DNA from: Candidatus Neoruminococcus faecicola
GTDB lineage: Bacteria > Bacillota > Clostridia > Oscillospirales > Ruminococcaceae
NCBI GenBank assembly: GCA_904398325.1
Contig: CAJFPC010000058.1
Location: 1 to 60,238 of the forward strand
Direction: 5' to 3'
DNA: 60,238 bases
Part shown: piece after piece, positions 16,549-25,433 of the stretch
How positions within the stretch are numbered: the stretch's first letter is position 1
How the letters are laid out: each line of letters begins with the position of its first letter
Notes under the pieces: model-generated
Database searches by the model: none
What the model saw: only the letters and a program-made list of their open reading frames with translations
What the model was told of the DNA's origin: nothing
Program-made: the position numbers and the translations under genes

Positions 16549-17543
16549 CGCTCATCCTCTTTTCTGCGGTTGGGGCGCAGGGAAACCTCGCCCGCATTCA
16601 CCGTTTTGATGCGGCCCGCCCCGTCCCGCACGATCAGGGCGGCGTCATCATCCAAATCCAGGATGGTGACCTCCTCCTCCCTGCCGGGGGAAATGAGCCG
16701 GGCCCGCTGCCCCAGCACGCACAGCCGCTGCCGGTACTGCTCCAGCAGCGGCTGCTGCTCAAAGGGCTCGCCGGTCAGCGCCTCCAGCCGGGCCAGCAGC
16801 CCTGCGGCAAACCGGGGGCCGTCCACCTCCACCCCCGCCTCGCTCAGGCAGGAGCCCGCCACCTGGCGCAGGGGCTCGGGCAGATCCTCCCGGCGGCCCC
16901 ACAAATCGACCCCGATGCCCACGATCAGGTATTCCAGCCGGCCGGATTCCATTTCCACCGCCGCCTCGGTGAGGATGCCGCAGATTTTGCGTTCTCCCAA
17001 AAGCAGGTCGTTGACCCATTTGATCTGCGGGCAGACGCCCCAGGCTTCCAGCGCCTGGGCCACCGCTACCGCCGCCGCCACGGTGAAAAGCGCCGCCCTG
17101 CCCGCCTCAAGCCGAGGGCGCAGCAGCACGCTCAGATAAAGCCCCTCCCCCGCCGGGGAGTAAAACTCCCGCTGCATGCGGCCGCGGCCGGCAGTCTGGC
17201 AGCGGGCGATCACCGCCGTCCCATCCGGCAGGGCAGAGGCATGCTCCTTCAAATACCGGTTGGTGGAATCCACCTGTTCCAGCACGATCAAATTCCGGCC
17301 CAGCTGCCGGGTGTTCAGCAGGGGCGCGATCAGCCCCTCGGTCAGCACCCGGCCGGGGTGCTCCAGCCGGTAGCCGCTGCGGGGCCTGGCCTCCACGGCC
17401 CAACCCTCCCGCCGCAGCTGGTCGATCACCTTCCACACGGCGGCGCGGGTCACCCCCAGCCGCCGGCAGAGCTCCTCCCCCGAAACCGGGCCCTTTGCCC
17501 CGGCCAGCAGGGTGAGGATGGTTTCCTTTGCAGATTCGTTCAT
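16545..17543 (-). CDS. birA: Bifunctional biotin-[acyl-carrier] ligase / biotin repressor
   Basis: Attaches biotin to carrier domains such as the one at the end of this window. It is 332 residues with an N-terminal winged helix (SGEELCRRLGVTRAAVWKVI, about 20-60), so it can also be a DNA-binding repressor. The catalytic domain shows STNRYLKE, the adenylate loop GRGRMQR (119-125) and KWVNDLLL (about 175-182). It lies in an unusual place, after a phosphosugar transferase. No biotin synthesis or uptake genes are in the window. Confidence 0.95.
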   Translation of the reverse strand: MNESAKETILTLLAGAKGPVSGEELCRRLGVTRAAVWKVIDQLRREGWAVEARPRSGYRLEHPGRVLTEGLIAPLLNTRQLGRNLIVLEQVDSTNRYLKEHASALPDGTAVIARCQTAGRGRMQREFYSPAGEGLYLSVLLRPRLEAGRAALFTVAAAVAVAQALEAWGVCPQIKWVNDLLLGERKICGILTEAAVEMESGRLEYLIVGIGVDLWGRREDLPEPLRQVAGSCLSEAGVEVDGPRFAAGLLARLEALTGEPFEQQPLLEQYRQRLCVLGQRARLISPGREEEVTILDLDDDAALIVRDGAGRIKTVNAGEVSLRPNRRKEDER

Positions 17544-17551
17544 AGCTTCTC

Positions 17552-18157
17552 CTAATTATGGCCGTTAAACTCTTCCATGGTGGCGCTGCCCGCCTGGGAG
17601 ATGCCCTCCCGCCGCAGCACCAGCTTCACCGTCGCCGCCAGGATCTTCACATCGCCCCAGAAGGTCACATGCCGGGCGTATGCCACGTCATAGCGGAACT
17701 TTTCCCCCCAGCTGAGGGCATTGCGGCCCTTCACCTGGGCAAGGCCGGTCAGGCCGGGGCGCACGTCGTGGCGGCGGCGCTGCTCCTCGCTGTAGCGGGG
17801 CAGATACCGCGGCAGCAGCGGCCGGGGCCCCACCAGGCTCATCTGCCCGAGCAGGATATTCCAGAATTCCGGCAGCTCATCCAGGCTGGTGCTGCGCAGC
17901 ATCCGCCCAAAGGGGGGCAGCCTCGCTTCATCCGGCAGCAGATTGCCCGCCTCATCCCTGGCGTCGGTCATGGTGCGGAATTTATAGAGCTGGAAGGGCT
18001 TTTCCCGCCAGCCGGTGCGGGTCTGGCAGAAGATCACCGGCCGGCCCAGCTTCACCGCCACCAGCACCGCCACTGCCGCCATCACCGGCGACAAAAGCAG
18101 CAGCGCCGTCGCGCTGAGGGAAAAATCCAGCACCCGCTTGAAAACACGCTGATACAT
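17552..18157 (-). CDS. Undecaprenyl-phosphate phosphosugar transferase (PglC-like)
   Basis: A 201-residue monotopic membrane enzyme that starts glycan assembly by moving a phosphosugar to the lipid carrier. The N-terminal hydrophobic hairpin (about 12-37) is followed by KFRTM, the catalytic SLDELPE (Asp93-Glu94) and MSLVGPRPLLP. Its length matches the minimal PglC class. It is 12 bases after a DegT-type aminotransferase, as in bacillosamine-type pathways, but the dehydratase and acetyltransferase of that pathway are not here. The sugar is therefore unknown. Confidence 0.9.
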   Translation of the reverse strand: MYQRVFKRVLDFSLSATALLLLSPVMAAVAVLVAVKLGRPVIFCQTRTGWREKPFQLYKFRTMTDARDEAGNLLPDEARLPPFGRMLRSTSLDELPEFWNILLGQMSLVGPRPLLPRYLPRYSEEQRRRHDVRPGLTGLAQVKGRNALSWGEKFRYDVAYARHVTFWGDVKILAATVKLVLRREGISQAGSATMEEFNGHN

Positions 18158-18169
18158 CTTCTTCCCGCC

Positions 18170-19282
18170 TTAAAACAGCCCCCGGATCAGCCGGATCACG
18201 CGCTCCTGCTGCTGAGGGGTCATCTTGGTGTCGCTGGGCAGGCAGACGCCCTTGGCAAAGAGCTCCTCGGCGGCGCTGCCCTCCCGGCGGGCGGTGACAA
18301 ACTCGCAGCCCTGATAATAGGGCTGCAGGTGCATGGGCTTCCAGACATAGCGGGCTTCGATATTTTCCGCCGCCAGGGCCTCGATCACCTGGCCGGGGGC
18401 GATGCGGCCGCCCAGCTCCAGCACCGAAAGCCAGCAGTTGGGCTCCCCATAGGGCATGCGGCGCATCATGCGCACCCCGTCAATGCCGGCAAAGCCCGCC
18501 TCATAGCGCTCATAAATGGCCTGCTTCTGGCGGATGCGCTCCTCCAGCACCTCCATCTGGCCGCGGCCGATGGCGGCACAGATATTGCTCAGGCGGTAAT
18601 TATACCCCAGCTGGCTGTGCTGGTACCAGGGGGCGGGATCCCGGGACTGGGTGGCCCAGAAGCGGGCGGTTTTGGCCGTCTCTTCGTCGTCGCAGAGCAG
18701 CATCCCCCCGCCGGAGGTGGTGATGATCTTGTTGCCGTTAAACGAGAGCGCCCGCAGCTGCCCGAAGCTGCCGCATTTTTTGCCGCGGTAGGTGCTGCCC
18801 AGCGCCTCGGCGGCATCCTCAATCACCGGGATGCCCCGGCCGGCGCAAAGGGCCAGGATCGGCTCCATATCCGCGGCCTGGCCGTAAAGATCCACCACGA
18901 TCACCGCCTTGGGCTGCCAGCGCTTGAGGGCCAGCTCCAGCGCCTCGGGGGAAAGGTTGTAGCTGTCGGGGTCGCTGTCCAGAAAGACGGGCACCGCCCC
19001 CTCGTATTTGATGGGATTGCAGGAGGCGGCAAAGGTCAGGCTGGGGCAGAACACCACGTCCCCCGGGCCCACGCCCGCCGCCTTCACCGCCAGATGCAGC
19101 GCCGCCGTGCCGGAAGAGAGCGCCGCCCCATAGCCGGCGCCCACATAAGCGGCCACCTGGCGCTCCAGCTCGTCCACATGCTTGCCCAGCGGGGCGATCC
19201 AGTTGGTGTCAAACGCCTCCTGAAGATACGCCTGCTCGCCTCCCCCCATATGCGGGGACGCAAGATAAATTCTCTCTGCCAT
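18170..19282 (-). CDS. DegT/DnrJ/EryC1/StrS-family sugar aminotransferase (PglE-like)
   Basis: PLP-dependent transaminase that aminates a 4-keto nucleotide sugar. It is 370 residues. The PLP lysine is Lys185 in SFNGNKIITTSGGGML; Asp156 sits in IEDAAEALGS, and SSGTAALHLA contacts the phosphate. The ATG at 19282 has GGAGG; an in-frame ATG at 19336 lies too near the promoter. It heads an operon with the PglC-like transferase, birA, a flavodoxin and a lipoprotein. The product probably feeds surface glycan or glycoprotein assembly, which is inference. Confidence 0.92.
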   Translation of the reverse strand: MAERIYLASPHMGGGEQAYLQEAFDTNWIAPLGKHVDELERQVAAYVGAGYGAALSSGTAALHLAVKAAGVGPGDVVFCPSLTFAASCNPIKYEGAVPVFLDSDPDSYNLSPEALELALKRWQPKAVIVVDLYGQAADMEPILALCAGRGIPVIEDAAEALGSTYRGKKCGSFGQLRALSFNGNKIITTSGGGMLLCDDEETAKTARFWATQSRDPAPWYQHSQLGYNYRLSNICAAIGRGQMEVLEERIRQKQAIYERYEAGFAGIDGVRMMRRMPYGEPNCWLSVLELGGRIAPGQVIEALAAENIEARYVWKPMHLQPYYQGCEFVTARREGSAAEELFAKGVCLPSDTKMTPQQQERVIRLIRGLF

Positions 19283-19367
19283 ATCAGTGCCTCCTGCCCT
19301 GTGAAAAACTGCATTGCCCGGGAAAAACCGCCCCATCCCGGCCGGCGGCCCCGCCCGTACAGGGATT

Positions 19368-19378
19368 ATTGTACCACA
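19368..19378 (-). promoter_or_regulatory. Extended -10 promoter of the aminotransferase operon
   Basis: TGTGGTACAAT on the minus strand, a TGn-extended -10, about 85 bases before the ATG. It matches the MBOAT and lipoprotein promoter elements at ten of eleven or nearly so. Confidence 0.6.
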
Positions 19379-19417
19379 TTCCGCGCCCGGGGCAAAGGTT
19401 TTTTAACCCGCCGCGGC

Positions 19418-19442
19418 AAAAAAGCCGCCCAGCGCGGGCGGC
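19418..19442 (-). terminator. Second terminator after pnp
   Basis: GCCGCCC (complement of 19436-19442) pairs with GGGCGGC (complement of 19424-19430) and is followed by T6 on the minus strand. Confidence 0.85.
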
Positions 19443-19483
19443 TGCTGCCGGCAGAGCCCCGGCCCGCACAGCAGAAAAGGATA

Positions 19484-19523
19484 GAAAAAGGCCCATGGAG
19501 CCCTTGCAAAGCTCCATGAGCCC
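19484..19523 (-). terminator. First terminator after pnp
   Basis: GGGCTCATGGAGC pairs with GCTCCATGGGCC around a nine-base loop, followed by T5 on the minus strand, 16 bases after the pnp stop. With the hairpin at 19418-19442 it forms a tandem end to the nusA-pnp cluster. Confidence 0.88.
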
Positions 19524-19539
19524 AAAAAACAACCGCGGG

Positions 19540-21666
19540 TCAGTTCTGCTGGTTCTGTTTGGCCTGCTTGGCCTCCATGGCCAGGATGGCATCCTTGCGG
19601 GAGAGGTTGATGCGGCCCTGAGAGTCGATCTCGGTGACTTTGACCACCACTTCGTCGCCGACGGTGACCACGTCCTCCACCTTCTCCACCCGCTCTTTGG
19701 CCAGCTTGGAGATATGGACCAGCCCCTCCTTGCCGGGGGCGATCTCCACAAAAGCGCCGAAGTTCATCAGCCGGGTGACCTTGCCCTTATAGAAGGCGCC
19801 CACCTCGGGGTCCTTGGCGATGGTCTCGATCATCTGGATGGCGCGTCTGGCGTTGTCAATATCCACGGCGGAGACGAACACCTTGCCGCTGTCCTCAATA
19901 TCCACCTTGACGTCGCACTCGGCACAGATGCGCTGGATGATCTTGCCGCCGGAACCGATGACCTCGCGGATCTTATCCGGGTCGATGGTGATGGTCAGCT
20001 GCTTGGGCGCGTATTTGGAAAGCTCCGGACGCGGCGCGGGCAGCGCCTTGAGCATCACCTCATCCAGGATGTGCACCCGGGCCTTGTAGGTGGTATCCAG
20101 CGCCTCTTTGATGATATCGCGGGTCAGGCCGTCAATCTTCAGATCCATCTGGATGGCGGTGATACCCTTGTGGGTGCCGGCCACCTTGAAGTCCATATCG
20201 CCGAAGAAATCCTCCACGCCCTGGATGTCGATCATGGTCATCCAGCGCTCGCCCTCGGTGATAAGGCCGCAGGAAATGCCGGCCACCGGCGCCTTGATGG
20301 GCACGCCGGCATCCATCAGCGCCAGGGTGGAGCCGCATACGGAGCCCTGGGAGGTGGAGCCGTTGGAGGAAAGCACCTCCGACACCACGCGGATGGAATA
20401 GGGGAACTCCTCCACCGAAGGGATCACCGGCAGCAGCGCACGCTCCGCCAGGGCGCCGTGGCCGATCTCGCGGCGGCCGGGGCCGCGGCTGGGGCGGGTC
20501 TCCCCCACCGAGAAGGAGGGGAAATTATACTGATGCATATAGCGCTTGGTGGTCTGGTTGTCGATGCCGTCCAGCAGCTGGGCCTCCTTGATGGTGCCCA
20601 GCGTGGCGATGGAGAGCACCTGGGTCTGGCCGCGGGTGAAGAGCCCGGAGCCGTGCACCCGGGGCAGCAGGCCCACTTCAGCGGCCAGGGGGCGCATCTG
20701 ATCCAGACGGCGGCCGTCCACCCGCTTGCCTTCATCCAGCAGCCAGCGGCGGACGATGTATTTCTGCAGTTTGTAGAGGGCCTCGTCGATGATGGCCTCC
20801 TGCTCGGGATAGACCTCGTCGAACTTCTCGTGCACCGCGGTCACGATAGGGGCCAGGCGCTCCTCCCGGATATTCTTGTCGTCGGTATCCAGGGCGTATT
20901 TGACCTGCTCCTCGGCAAAATCCTTGATGGCGTCAAACAGCTCCTGGGGCACTTCCTTGGATTCAAAGGGGAATTTCTCCTTGCCGATCTCCTTCTGCAC
21001 GCCGAGGATAAACTCCACCAGCTTTTTGCCTTCCTCAAAACCGGCCATGATGGCGTCCAGCATAATGTCGTTGGGGATCTCCTTGGCGCCCGCCTCGATC
21101 ATGCAGACCTTCTCACGGGTGGCGACCACCGTCAGGTCCAGAAGGCTCTGGGCGCGCTGGGCCTCGGTGGGGTTGAGGACGATCTGGCCGTCCACATAGC
21201 CCACGTTGACGCCGGCGATGGGGCCGTTCCAGGGGATATCGGAAATGGCCAGCGCAAAAGAGGTGCCCGCCATGCCCGCAATCTCGGGGGAGTAGTCCTG
21301 ATCCACCGAGAGGACCGTCATCACCACCGCCACGTCGTTGCGCATATCCTTGGGGAACAAGGGGCGGATGGGGCGGTCTACCAGGCGGGAGGCCAGAATC
21401 GCCTTTTCGGAGGGGCGGCCCTCCCGCTTGAGGAAGGAGCCGGGGATTTTGCCCACGGAGTAGAGCTTCTCCTCAAAATCCACCGACAGCGGGAAGAAAT
21501 CGATGCCCTCCCGCGGCTTCTGGGAAGCGGTGACGTTGACCAGCACGCAGGTGTCGCCGTACCGCACCAGGCAGGAAGCGTTGGAAAGCCCGCACATCTT
21601 GCCGGTCTCAAAGGAGATCTCCCGGCCGGCCAGCTGGGTCTTGAATACTCGGTATTGTTCAAACAT
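19540..21666 (-). CDS. pnp: Polyribonucleotide nucleotidyltransferase (PNPase)
   Basis: A phosphorolytic 3'-5' exoribonuclease that degrades mRNA. The 708 residues hold two RNase PH domains, with [14 protein letters not shown] and [10 protein letters not shown] in the second (catalytic) half, then a KH domain ([20 protein letters not shown]) and an S1 domain ([21 protein letters not shown]). It follows rpsO with a terminator in between, as in most bacteria, so part of its expression depends on read-through. AGGAGG precedes the ATG. Confidence 0.97.
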   Translation of the reverse strand: MFEQYRVFKTQLAGREISFETGKMCGLSNASCLVRYGDTCVLVNVTASQKPREGIDFFPLSVDFEEKLYSVGKIPGSFLKREGRPSEKAILASRLVDRPIRPLFPKDMRNDVAVVMTVLSVDQDYSPEIAGMAGTSFALAISDIPWNGPIAGVNVGYVDGQIVLNPTEAQRAQSLLDLTVVATREKVCMIEAGAKEIPNDIMLDAIMAGFEEGKKLVEFILGVQKEIGKEKFPFESKEVPQELFDAIKDFAEEQVKYALDTDDKNIREERLAPIVTAVHEKFDEVYPEQEAIIDEALYKLQKYIVRRWLLDEGKRVDGRRLDQMRPLAAEVGLLPRVHGSGLFTRGQTQVLSIATLGTIKEAQLLDGIDNQTTKRYMHQYNFPSFSVGETRPSRGPGRREIGHGALAERALLPVIPSVEEFPYSIRVVSEVLSSNGSTSQGSVCGSTLALMDAGVPIKAPVAGISCGLITEGERWMTMIDIQGVEDFFGDMDFKVAGTHKGITAIQMDLKIDGLTRDIIKEALDTTYKARVHILDEVMLKALPAPRPELSKYAPKQLTITIDPDKIREVIGSGGKIIQRICAECDVKVDIEDSGKVFVSAVDIDNARRAIQMIETIAKDPEVGAFYKGKVTRLMNFGAFVEIAPGKEGLVHISKLAKERVEKVEDVVTVGDEVVVKVTEIDSQGRINLSRKDAILAMEAKQAKQNQQN

Positions 21667-21787
21667 CTTTGGTTTCCTCCTGTTCTCGTCTGCGGCGGGA
21701 AACCTCCCTTTAGCAATGAATCCGCCGTCCGCCTGGGCCGGGCGGCCGATTGACTGCTAAACAAGAGCCCGCCTGATTTTTGCCGAT

Positions 21788-21833
21788 AAAACAAAAGAAC
21801 ACGCAAGAGCAGGGTGCCCTGCCCTTGGTGTTC
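21788..21833 (-). terminator. rpsO terminator (rpsO-pnp attenuator)
   Basis: A long stem, GAACACCAAGGGCAGGG with CCCTGCTCTTGCGTGTTC, is followed by TTTTGTTTT on the minus strand. It stands between rpsO and pnp and may set their ratio. Confidence 0.88.
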
Positions 21834-21842
21834 CCTCCATGC

Positions 21843-22109
21843 TTACTTGCGCAGGCCCAGCTTGGCCACGATGGCACGATAGCGGTTGATATCCTTTTTC
21901 ATCAGGTAGTTGAGCAGGTTGCGGCGGCGGCCGACCATCTTCAGCAGGCCGCGGCGGGAGTGATGGTCCTTCTTATGGACCTTCAGATGCTCGGTCAGGT
22001 CGTTGATGCGGCGGGTCAGCACCGCGATCTGCACCTCCGGGGAGCCGGTATCGTTCTCGTGCAGCTTGTTGGCTTCGATGACTGCGGTTTTCTCTTCTTT
22101 GAGCAGCAT
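21843..22109 (-). CDS. rpsO: 30S ribosomal protein S15
   Basis: A primary 16S rRNA-binding protein of the small subunit platform. The 88 residues include [16 protein letters not shown] and the rRNA-binding [11 protein letters not shown]. The ATG at 22109 with AAAGGTGA seven bases before it is preferred; a TTG two codons upstream also keeps the frame. It has its own promoter and a leader of about 100 bases that may allow S15 autoregulation. Confidence 0.97.
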   Translation of the reverse strand: MLLKEEKTAVIEANKLHENDTGSPEVQIAVLTRRINDLTEHLKVHKKDHHSRRGLLKMVGRRRNLLNYLMKKDINRYRAIVAKLGLRK

Positions 22110-22218
22110 AATCAAATCACCTTTCTAAAAAATTTTCGCTACGCCCTGATCACAGCGGTGGGCGGGTGACGCCCTGACAACAGGCTTTTGCCCCACGGCC
22201 GAGGTTAGGGTCACAACT
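22110..22218 (-). promoter_or_regulatory. rpsO mRNA leader
   Basis: About 105 bases from the predicted start to the rpsO ATG. On the minus strand CAGGGCGT occurs twice, and GGGCG can pair with CGCCC between them. S15 leaders in several phyla bind S15 for feedback control; a match to a known class cannot be claimed from reading alone. Confidence 0.35.
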
Positions 22219-22224
22219 TTGGTT

Positions 22225-22253
22225 AGTATAACAGATTTCCGCCGGTTTGTAAA
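22225..22253 (-). promoter_or_regulatory. rpsO promoter
   Basis: TTTACA (complement of 22248-22253), a 17-base spacer and TATACT (complement of 22225-22230), starting seven bases after the ribF stop. No terminator separates ribF from rpsO, so upstream transcripts can also enter. Confidence 0.85.
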
Positions 22254-22259
22254 GCTTTT

Positions 22260-23174
22260 TTAACCGAGATACGGCTTCGCCAGCGCCCGCGCCTGGTCGG
22301 CGTTCCGGCAGATGGCCTCCCTTAAGGCCTCCAGGGAGGCAAAGCGCTCTTCCGCACGCAGGTATTCGATCAGGTGCACCGGCACCCGGCGGCCGTAAAG
22401 ATCCTCGCAGAGATCCATGATATAGGTCTCGCTGGAGACGCAGTCGCTGCCCACCGTGGGCTTGACGCCGATGTTGGTCACGCTGGGGTAGCGGCGGCCA
22501 TCCACCAGCACATAGGAGGCATAAACCCCGAATTTGGGCTGGATAAAATCCGCCGGGAACTTCTGGTTGATGGTGGGCAGCTGCAGCCGGCGGCCCAGCT
22601 GGCGGCCCCGCACCACCTCAAAATCATAGGAAAAGCAGTGCCCCAGCAGCAGATTGGCCCGGGCGATGTCCCCCTCCTCCACCAGGCGGCGGATCTGGGT
22701 GGAGCTGATGCGCTCCCCATCCTGCAAAACCGGCGAGACCACCTTCAGGCGGATATCCAGTTCCTCGCAGAAGCGGTGCATCTCCTTCACCGAGCAGGCG
22801 GCGCCCCGCCCGAAGCGGAAGTCATCCCCCACGCAGATGGCCCGGGCCTTGACCTTATCGTGCAGATAGCGCACAAACTGCCGGCCCTCCATCTCCTTAA
22901 ACTGCTCAAATTCCGGGGAGTAAAGGTACTGCACCCCCAATTCCTCCAGGATGCGCTCCTTGGTGGAATCGGTCATCAGGTGGTAAAAATCCTTTTTGGC
23001 GCTGGGTGCCCCCCGGCCCACAATGGTGAAGGTGAACACCGCAGGTGCCAGGTCCCTCTGGGCCACCGCCGAAGCGATCACCGCCTGATGCCCCCGGTGA
23101 ATCCCATCCAGGATGCCCAGCGCCACCGCGGTGGGCCCCGCCGGGCTATCCTGGCATGTCATGCGTTTGATCAA
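22260..23174 (-). CDS. ribF: Bifunctional riboflavin kinase / FAD synthetase
   Basis: Makes FMN and then FAD from riboflavin. The 304 residues hold an N-terminal nucleotidyltransferase domain (LGILDGIHRGHQAVI, VGDDFRFGRGA, SSTQIRRLV) and a C-terminal flavokinase domain (RRLQLPTIN, FGVYASYV, PTVG). The start is probably a TTG at 23174 with AGAGAGGA about ten bases before it; an ATG four codons later has no such site. It follows truB by five bases, in the order truB-ribF-rpsO-pnp seen in Bacillus. Confidence 0.95.
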   Translation of the reverse strand: MIKRMTCQDSPAGPTAVALGILDGIHRGHQAVIASAVAQRDLAPAVFTFTIVGRGAPSAKKDFYHLMTDSTKERILEELGVQYLYSPEFEQFKEMEGRQFVRYLHDKVKARAICVGDDFRFGRGAACSVKEMHRFCEELDIRLKVVSPVLQDGERISSTQIRRLVEEGDIARANLLLGHCFSYDFEVVRGRQLGRRLQLPTINQKFPADFIQPKFGVYASYVLVDGRRYPSVTNIGVKPTVGSDCVSSETYIMDLCEDLYGRRVPVHLIEYLRAEERFASLEALREAICRNADQARALAKPYLG

Positions 23175-23179
23175 ATCGA

Positions 23180-24085
23180 TTACGTCCTCTCTGCAAACAT
23201 CTTTCTGGGGTGAAGAAGGCCCTCCCCGGCATCCTGCCAGGCAATGCCGACAAAGCCTTTTTCATCCCACACCTGCACCAGGCCCTCCACCCCTGCAAGG
23301 CCGGTGCGGGCCGCCTCCAGCCGCACCCCGTTGCGGTAGAGCAAGCCGAGCTTCCCCTCCAGCCGGCAGAGCGGCAGGCCGGCAAAGGCGCTCTCCACCG
23401 GCAGCACCGCCTCCTGCAGGCGGCCGGCCTCCTTTAAGGCCTGCAGCGCCTCGATGGTGCGGCAATCCTCCACCCGCCAGCCGGCGGCCATGGTGCGCCG
23501 CAGGGCAGCCAGCGCGGCCCCGCAGCCCAGCCGCTGGCCCAGATCGTGGGCCAGGGTGCGCACATAGCTGCCCTTGGAGCAGTGCACCTGCAGCGTCAGG
23601 CGCTGCTGCTGCTCGCAAAAATCCGTCACATTCAGCGAATAAATCTCGATCGGGCGGGCCGGGCGCTCCACCTCCCTGCCCTCCCGGGCCAGGTCGTAGA
23701 GGCGGCGGCCGGCCACCTTGACGGCGGAATACATGGGCGGCGTCTGCAGCTGCGGGCCGAGAAACTGCGGCAGCACCGCCTCCACCTGGGCGCGGGCCAG
23801 CCGGCAGGGATTCTTCTGCAGCACCCGCCCGGTCACATCCTGGGTATCGGTGACCAGCCCCAGCTGCACCTCGGCCAGGTAGCTTTTATCCTGCGCCGGC
23901 AGCAGATCGCAGGCCTTGGTGGCCTGCCCCAGGAACACCGGCAGCACGCCGGTGGCCATGGGGTCCAATGTGCCGGCATGGCCTGCCCGCCGGGTGGCAA
24001 AAATCCCCCTGAGCTTGGCCACCACGTCAAAGGAGGTCCAGCCTGCCGGCTTATCCACCAGCACGATGCCGGTCACCGGGCACAT
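23180..24085 (-). CDS. truB: tRNA pseudouridine(55) synthase
   Basis: Forms pseudouridine at position 55 of the tRNA T-loop. It is 301 residues. The catalytic aspartate lies in GHAGTLDPMATGVL, the second motif is KSYLAEVQLG, and KGSYVRTLAHDLG follows. The ATG at 24085 overlaps the end of the DHH gene by 13 bases and sits after GGAGCTGAAAGG. A longer open frame is a shadow of that gene. Confidence 0.95.
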   Translation of the reverse strand: MCPVTGIVLVDKPAGWTSFDVVAKLRGIFATRRAGHAGTLDPMATGVLPVFLGQATKACDLLPAQDKSYLAEVQLGLVTDTQDVTGRVLQKNPCRLARAQVEAVLPQFLGPQLQTPPMYSAVKVAGRRLYDLAREGREVERPARPIEIYSLNVTDFCEQQQRLTLQVHCSKGSYVRTLAHDLGQRLGCGAALAALRRTMAAGWRVEDCRTIEALQALKEAGRLQEAVLPVESAFAGLPLCRLEGKLGLLYRNGVRLEAARTGLAGVEGLVQVWDEKGFVGIAWQDAGEGLLHPRKMFAERT

Positions 24086-25044
24086 CCTTTCAGCTCCTCC
24101 TCCGCCTGGGCGAGGATCTTCGCCTTGGCCTGCTCCAGCGGGCCGGAAAGGGTGCACCCCGCCGCCCGGGGATGCCCGCCGCCGCCCAGGGCCTGGCAGA
24201 CCCGGGAGCAGTCGAAGGGCTCGGAGGAACGGGTGGAAACCCGCAGTGCCCCGCTGGGCTGCTGGCGGATGGTGATGCCGCACAGCACCCCCTCCGCCTG
24301 GCGGGTAAGGCCGGAGATGCCGTCCAGTTCGCCGTCGTCGGCGCCGGAGCGCTGCACCAGCTCCCAGGGCAGATAGAGCAGGGCGATCCTGCCCTCGCAG
24401 TAAAATTCCAGGTTATCCAGCGCGTACCGCTCCACCATCAGGCGGCCGCGGCTTTTGATATCGAACATCCGGCGGTTGATCTGCCAATGATGGGCCCCCG
24501 CCTCCAGCAGCGCTGCCGCCACCCGATGGGTCTGGGGGGTGACGTTGGCAAATTTGAAGCAGCCGGTGTCGGTGGCAAGGCCGGTATACAGCGCATCGGC
24601 GATCTTCTGCGTCATGGAAGCGCCCAGCGCCTCCACAAAAAAGCACATAAATTCACACACGGCGGCCGAAGCCGGGTCCACAAAGGAAATATGGGCGTAG
24701 CCGGTGTTGGAGACATGGTGGTCCAGGCACAGCTCGATCTTATCCGCATAGGATGCCAGCTTTTCCCCCAGCAGCTGGGTGTCGGCGATATCCACCGCGA
24801 TGACATAGTCCTCTTCCATCTGCTGCGGCTCATAATCCTGATAGATCGCCTCATACCGCGGCGGGATCGGGTCGGAGCAGAGCACGTTGGCCCGGCGCCC
24901 CAGCTGCCGCAGGGCAAAACACAGCCCAAAGGCGGCGCCGAGGGTATCCCCATCCGGGTTGCGGTGGCACAGGATGGTGAAATTCTGGTGCTCCAGCACG
25001 ATTTTTGCAATGTTGGTCAGCTCATGCTGTCGGCTGTAATTCAA
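24073..25044 (-). CDS. nrnA: DHH/DHHA1 phosphoesterase (nanoRNase / pAp phosphatase, NrnA-like)
   Basis: Degrades very short RNAs and dephosphorylates pAp. The 323 residues include CHRNPDGDTLGAAFGL, a DHH motif in LCLDHHVSNTGY, and the C-terminal DHHA1 motif GGGGHPRAAG. I place the start at TTG 25044: it follows AGAAGGGGG and overlaps the rbfA stop as TTGA. The rbfA-nrnA-truB order is common in Firmicutes. No ylxP is present. Confidence 0.9.
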   Translation of the reverse strand: MNYSRQHELTNIAKIVLEHQNFTILCHRNPDGDTLGAAFGLCFALRQLGRRANVLCSDPIPPRYEAIYQDYEPQQMEEDYVIAVDIADTQLLGEKLASYADKIELCLDHHVSNTGYAHISFVDPASAAVCEFMCFFVEALGASMTQKIADALYTGLATDTGCFKFANVTPQTHRVAAALLEAGAHHWQINRRMFDIKSRGRLMVERYALDNLEFYCEGRIALLYLPWELVQRSGADDGELDGISGLTRQAEGVLCGITIRQQPSGALRVSTRSSEPFDCSRVCQALGGGGHPRAAGCTLSGPLEQAKAKILAQAEEELKGCAR

Positions 25045-25403
25045 TTGGAATCCCCCTTCTCCTCCCGATGCAGGTCGCCGATGATCTTGGCGATCCTGGC
25101 ACTTTCGGAAATGGAATCGTCCGCCACAAAGCTGAACTGGGGCGACCGGCGCATTTTCACCCGGGCGGCGATTTCCCGCCGGATGTAGCCGGCGGCGCTT
25201 TCCAGCCCCTTGACCGCCTCCTTGGCGCTCTCCATCCCATCCAGGGAGCTGACATACACCTTGCAGTGGGAAAGATCGTTGGTCAGCTCCACCTTGACAA
25301 TGCTGATGAGTCCGCTGATCCGCGGGTCCTTCAGCTGGCGCATCACGTCGCACAGCTCCCGGCGGACATCCTCCGTCAAACGGCTAATCTTCACCTGAGG
25401 CAT
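25041..25403 (-). CDS. rbfA: Ribosome-binding factor A
   Basis: A KH-like 30S maturation factor that acts on 16S rRNA helix 1. The 120 residues show the family pattern ISRLTEDVRRELCDVMRQLKDPRI, then HCKVYVSSL. GGAGGAGAG precedes the ATG. It lies 30 bases after infB and four bases overlap the nrnA start. Confidence 0.95.
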   Translation of the reverse strand: MPQVKISRLTEDVRRELCDVMRQLKDPRISGLISIVKVELTNDLSHCKVYVSSLDGMESAKEAVKGLESAAGYIRREIAARVKMRRSPQFSFVADDSISESARIAKIIGDLHREEKGDSN

Positions 25404-25433
25404 ATTCTCTCCTCCTTTGGCACAAGCCGGGGG

